Origin: Desulfobulbaceae bacterium
GTDB taxonomy: Bacteria > Desulfobacterota > Desulfobulbia > Desulfobulbales > Desulfobulbaceae
Direction: 5' to 3'
NCBI GenBank assembly: GCA_026986885.1
Contig: JALSNT010000034.1
Location: 1-5,455, forward strand
DNA: 5,455 bases
Shown here: positions 3,884-5,455 of the stretch, piece by piece
Numbering within the stretch: the first letter of the stretch is position 1
How the letters are laid out: every line of letters begins with the position of its first letter
Notes under the pieces: generated by a model
What the model was told of the DNA's origin: nothing
What the model saw: the letters and a program-made list of their open reading frames with translations, nothing else
Databases searched by the model: none
Translations under genes and position numbers: made by a program

Positions 3884-5356
3884 ATGGTGGGAACGGAAAA
3901 TTTAAAAAGAATTCTCGATCAGATCTGCCGGGACAAAGGCATTGACAAGGCGTTGCTTATCGATGCCATTGAAGAGGCAGTCCGTTCGGCGGTCAGGAAA
4001 AAATTCGGCAGCCGTCGGGATATCGAAGTGCAGTTCAATGATGAACTTGGCGAAATCGAGGTCTTTCAGTATCGGACAGTGGTGGAAGAGGTCTTTGACG
4101 AGGAAACGGAGATTTCCCTGGATGAGGCACGCAGGTTGGATCCCGAGGTTGAACTTGAAGACGACCTCGGTGAAAAACTTGATAATATCGCCGATCTCGG
4201 CAGGATTGCCGCCCAATCGGCCAAGCAGGTCATCATCCATCGAATGCGGGATGCCGAGCGTGAGGTTATCTATGATATGTTTCGTGACCGTGAGGGGTCG
4301 ATCGTCAACGGTATCGTCCAGCGTTTTGAACGGGGAAAAATGATTATCAACCTGGGGCGGACCGATGCCGTTTTGCCACGGGAAGGACAGATTCCCAAGC
4401 GTTCTTTCAAACAGGGTGATCGTATTCGCGCCTATCTGCAGGAGGTCCGTCAGGAATCAAGGGATGCGCAATTGGTACTCAGCCGCACCTGTAATGAATT
4501 TCTTGTTAAATTGTTTGAGTTGGAGGTTCCGGAAATAGCGGAAGGAATCGTCAAAATTATGGGATGTAGCCGGGAGCCTGGCTTTCGGGCCAAGATTGCG
4601 GTGTCGTCCATAGAATCCGACGTCGATCCGGTCGGAGCCTGCGTAGGTCTGAAAGGATCCCGTGTGCAGAATGTCGTGCAGGAGTTACAGGGCGAGCGGA
4701 TTGATATCGTTCCCTGGAGCCCGGATCCCGCCAAATATGTGTACAATGCACTGGCGCCGGCGGAAGTCTCCATGGTTATCGTCGATGAGGAAAACAGGTT
4801 GTTGCTTGTCGTCGTTCCCGATGATCAGCTTTCTCTGGCCATCGGCAGGCAGGGGCAGAACGTGCGCCTGGCCTCCAAACTGATGAGCTGGCGTATTGAT
4901 GTCAAGAGTGAGCAGCGGTATGCAAATCTTGAGGATCCGCGCTATCAGACGTTGCTGGCCATTGAGGGTGTTGATGAAGGAATGGCGGATCGTTTATTTG
5001 CCGCCGGCATCGTTTCTGCAGCTGTGCTGGCTGAGACGGAACCGGAGGCGCTTGCCGCTGCCGCCCGTATAGGTGAAGAACAGGCAGCCGAGCTTAAGCA
5101 ACTTGCGGCTGCAATTCCTCCGGTGGCAGTATCTCCGGAAGAAAATGTTCCGGTCGTGAATACCTCCCCGGCAGCGAATGATGAAAGTGAACAAACTGAA
5201 AGTGAACAATCGCCGGCGCCGGATGCAAGTAAGGCCGTTGTTGATTCGGGTGATGGTGAAACAGCTGCAGGCGGACAGAAGGATACGACTTCTCAGGATA
5301 ATATGTCCTCTGCAGATAATGGAGAACAGCCTGAAAATGGTGGCGGAGAATCCTGA
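3884..5356 (+). CDS. nusA: Transcription termination/antitermination factor NusA
   Basis: 490 aa. NusA binds RNA polymerase and nascent RNA, and affects pausing, intrinsic termination and antitermination. Domains in order: RNA-polymerase-binding N-terminal domain (about 5-130, LLIDAIEEAVRSAVRKKFG at 24-42); S1 (about 138-202, VNGIVQRFERGKMIINLGRTDAVLP); KH1 (about 230-280, GXXG loop GLKG at 255-258, then VQNVVQELQGERIDIVPWSPDP); KH2 (about 295-345, GRQG at 321-324, then NVRLASKLMSWRIDV); one helix-hairpin-helix/acidic-repeat-like domain (about 352-408). A disordered tail of about 80 residues, rich in Ser, Glu, Asp, Ala and Gly, ends the protein. The family core ends near residue 350; E. coli NusA (495 aa) has two acidic repeats where this one has one plus the tail. 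GGAG (3873-3876) lies 7 bases before ATG 3884. The stop overlaps the ylxR start, and the gene follows rimP by 48 bases in the usual operon order. Confidence 0.98.
   Translation: MVGTENLKRILDQICRDKGIDKALLIDAIEEAVRSAVRKKFGSRRDIEVQFNDELGEIEVFQYRTVVEEVFDEETEISLDEARRLDPEVELEDDLGEKLDNIADLGRIAAQSAKQVIIHRMRDAEREVIYDMFRDREGSIVNGIVQRFERGKMIINLGRTDAVLPREGQIPKRSFKQGDRIRAYLQEVRQESRDAQLVLSRTCNEFLVKLFELEVPEIAEGIVKIMGCSREPGFRAKIAVSSIESDVDPVGACVGLKGSRVQNVVQELQGERIDIVPWSPDPAKYVYNALAPAEVSMVIVDEENRLLLVVVPDDQLSLAIGRQGQNVRLASKLMSWRIDVKSEQRYANLEDPRYQTLLAIEGVDEGMADRLFAAGIVSAAVLAETEPEALAAAARIGEEQAAELKQLAAAIPPVAVSPEENVPVVNTSPAANDESEQTESEQSPAPDASKAVVDSGDGETAAGGQKDTTSQDNMSSADNGEQPENGGGES
5182..5209 (+). repeat. Tandem 13-bp repeat (period 15) in the nusA tail
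   Basis: TGAAAGTGAACAA occurs at 5182-5194 and again at 5197-5209, giving two consecutive ESEQ(T/S) units in the acidic C-terminal tail. It keeps the frame and probably arose by slippage in an unconstrained segment. Confidence 0.7.
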
Positions 5357-5455
5357 TGCGGAGGGGGCATGTTCCCATGCGTACCTGCAGGGGATGTGGT
5401 CGTAAACGTCCGCAAAAGGAATTGCTCCGTTTTGTATGGAAAAATGGTGTGCTGT
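5356..5455 (+). CDS. ylxR: YlxR-family (DUF448) RNA-binding protein, 5' part
   Basis: 33 codons are visible and run off the right edge. The frame reads MRRGHVPM then RTCRGCGRKRPQKELLRFV, the start of the YlxR family, whose hallmark is an R-T-C-x-G-C block followed by a Lys/Arg patch and LLRFV. YlxR is a small cytoplasmic nucleoid/RNA-associated protein encoded between nusA and infB in many bacteria, so infB is expected to follow. ATG at 5356 overlaps the nusA stop as TGATG and has GGAG (5345-5348) 7 bases upstream. An internal ATG at 5377, preceded by a purine-rich GGAGGGGG (5360-5367), is an alternative start that keeps the RTC motif. The overlap implies co-translation with nusA. Confidence 0.93.
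   Translation, partial: MRRGHVPMRTCRGCGRKRPQKELLRFVWKNGVL

Overview
The window looks like core chromosome of a Gram-negative anaerobe of the Desulfobacterota (deltaproteobacterial) type. This rests on recalled family patterns, not a search: a DHH phosphoesterase with the N-terminus of the large DHH-CBS-poly(A)-polymerase-like proteins common there, a small conserved-hypothetical protein of that group, and the rimP-nusA-ylxR order. Base composition is moderate and no foreign-looking gene is visible.

Left part, minus strand: (i) a DHH/DHHA1-family protein starting at about 873 and running off the left edge; (ii) a gap of 381 bases (874-1254) that carries a 187-bp non-coding mobile element; (iii) a 166-aa protein of unknown function (1255-1755) whose start lies 3 bases after the stop of (iv) an AEC-family permease (1759-2658), so the last two are probably co-translated.

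Middle, 2659-3077: a 419-base divergent intergenic region with a 13-bp perfect inverted repeat (2780-2832), a short palindrome (2944-2956) and a fully consensus sigma70 promoter (3026-3054). The promoter faces a tRNA-Gly with anticodon CCC (3078-3153).

Right part, plus strand: an intrinsic terminator (3240-3262), then rimP (3326-3835), nusA (3884-5356) and the first 100 bases of ylxR (from 5356, overlapping the nusA stop). This is the start of the widespread rimP-nusA-ylxR-infB translation/transcription operon: RimP matures the 30S subunit, NusA controls RNA polymerase pausing and termination, and YlxR is a small RNA-binding protein. A tRNA in front of rimP-nusA recalls metY-rimP-nusA-infB of E. 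coli.

The least expected item is the element at 975-1161. It has 14-bp terminal inverted repeats beginning GTAA (13/14 matching), an exact 8-bp target duplication AGAGTTTG on both sides, no coding capacity, and a nested palindromic interior. GTAA ends plus an 8-bp duplication are the signature of IS66-family transposition, so I read it as an IS66-mobilised MITE. Its interior can fold as plus-strand RNA into a 21-pair closing stem around a long hairpin, and every non-Watson-Crick position in that closing stem is a G.U pair.
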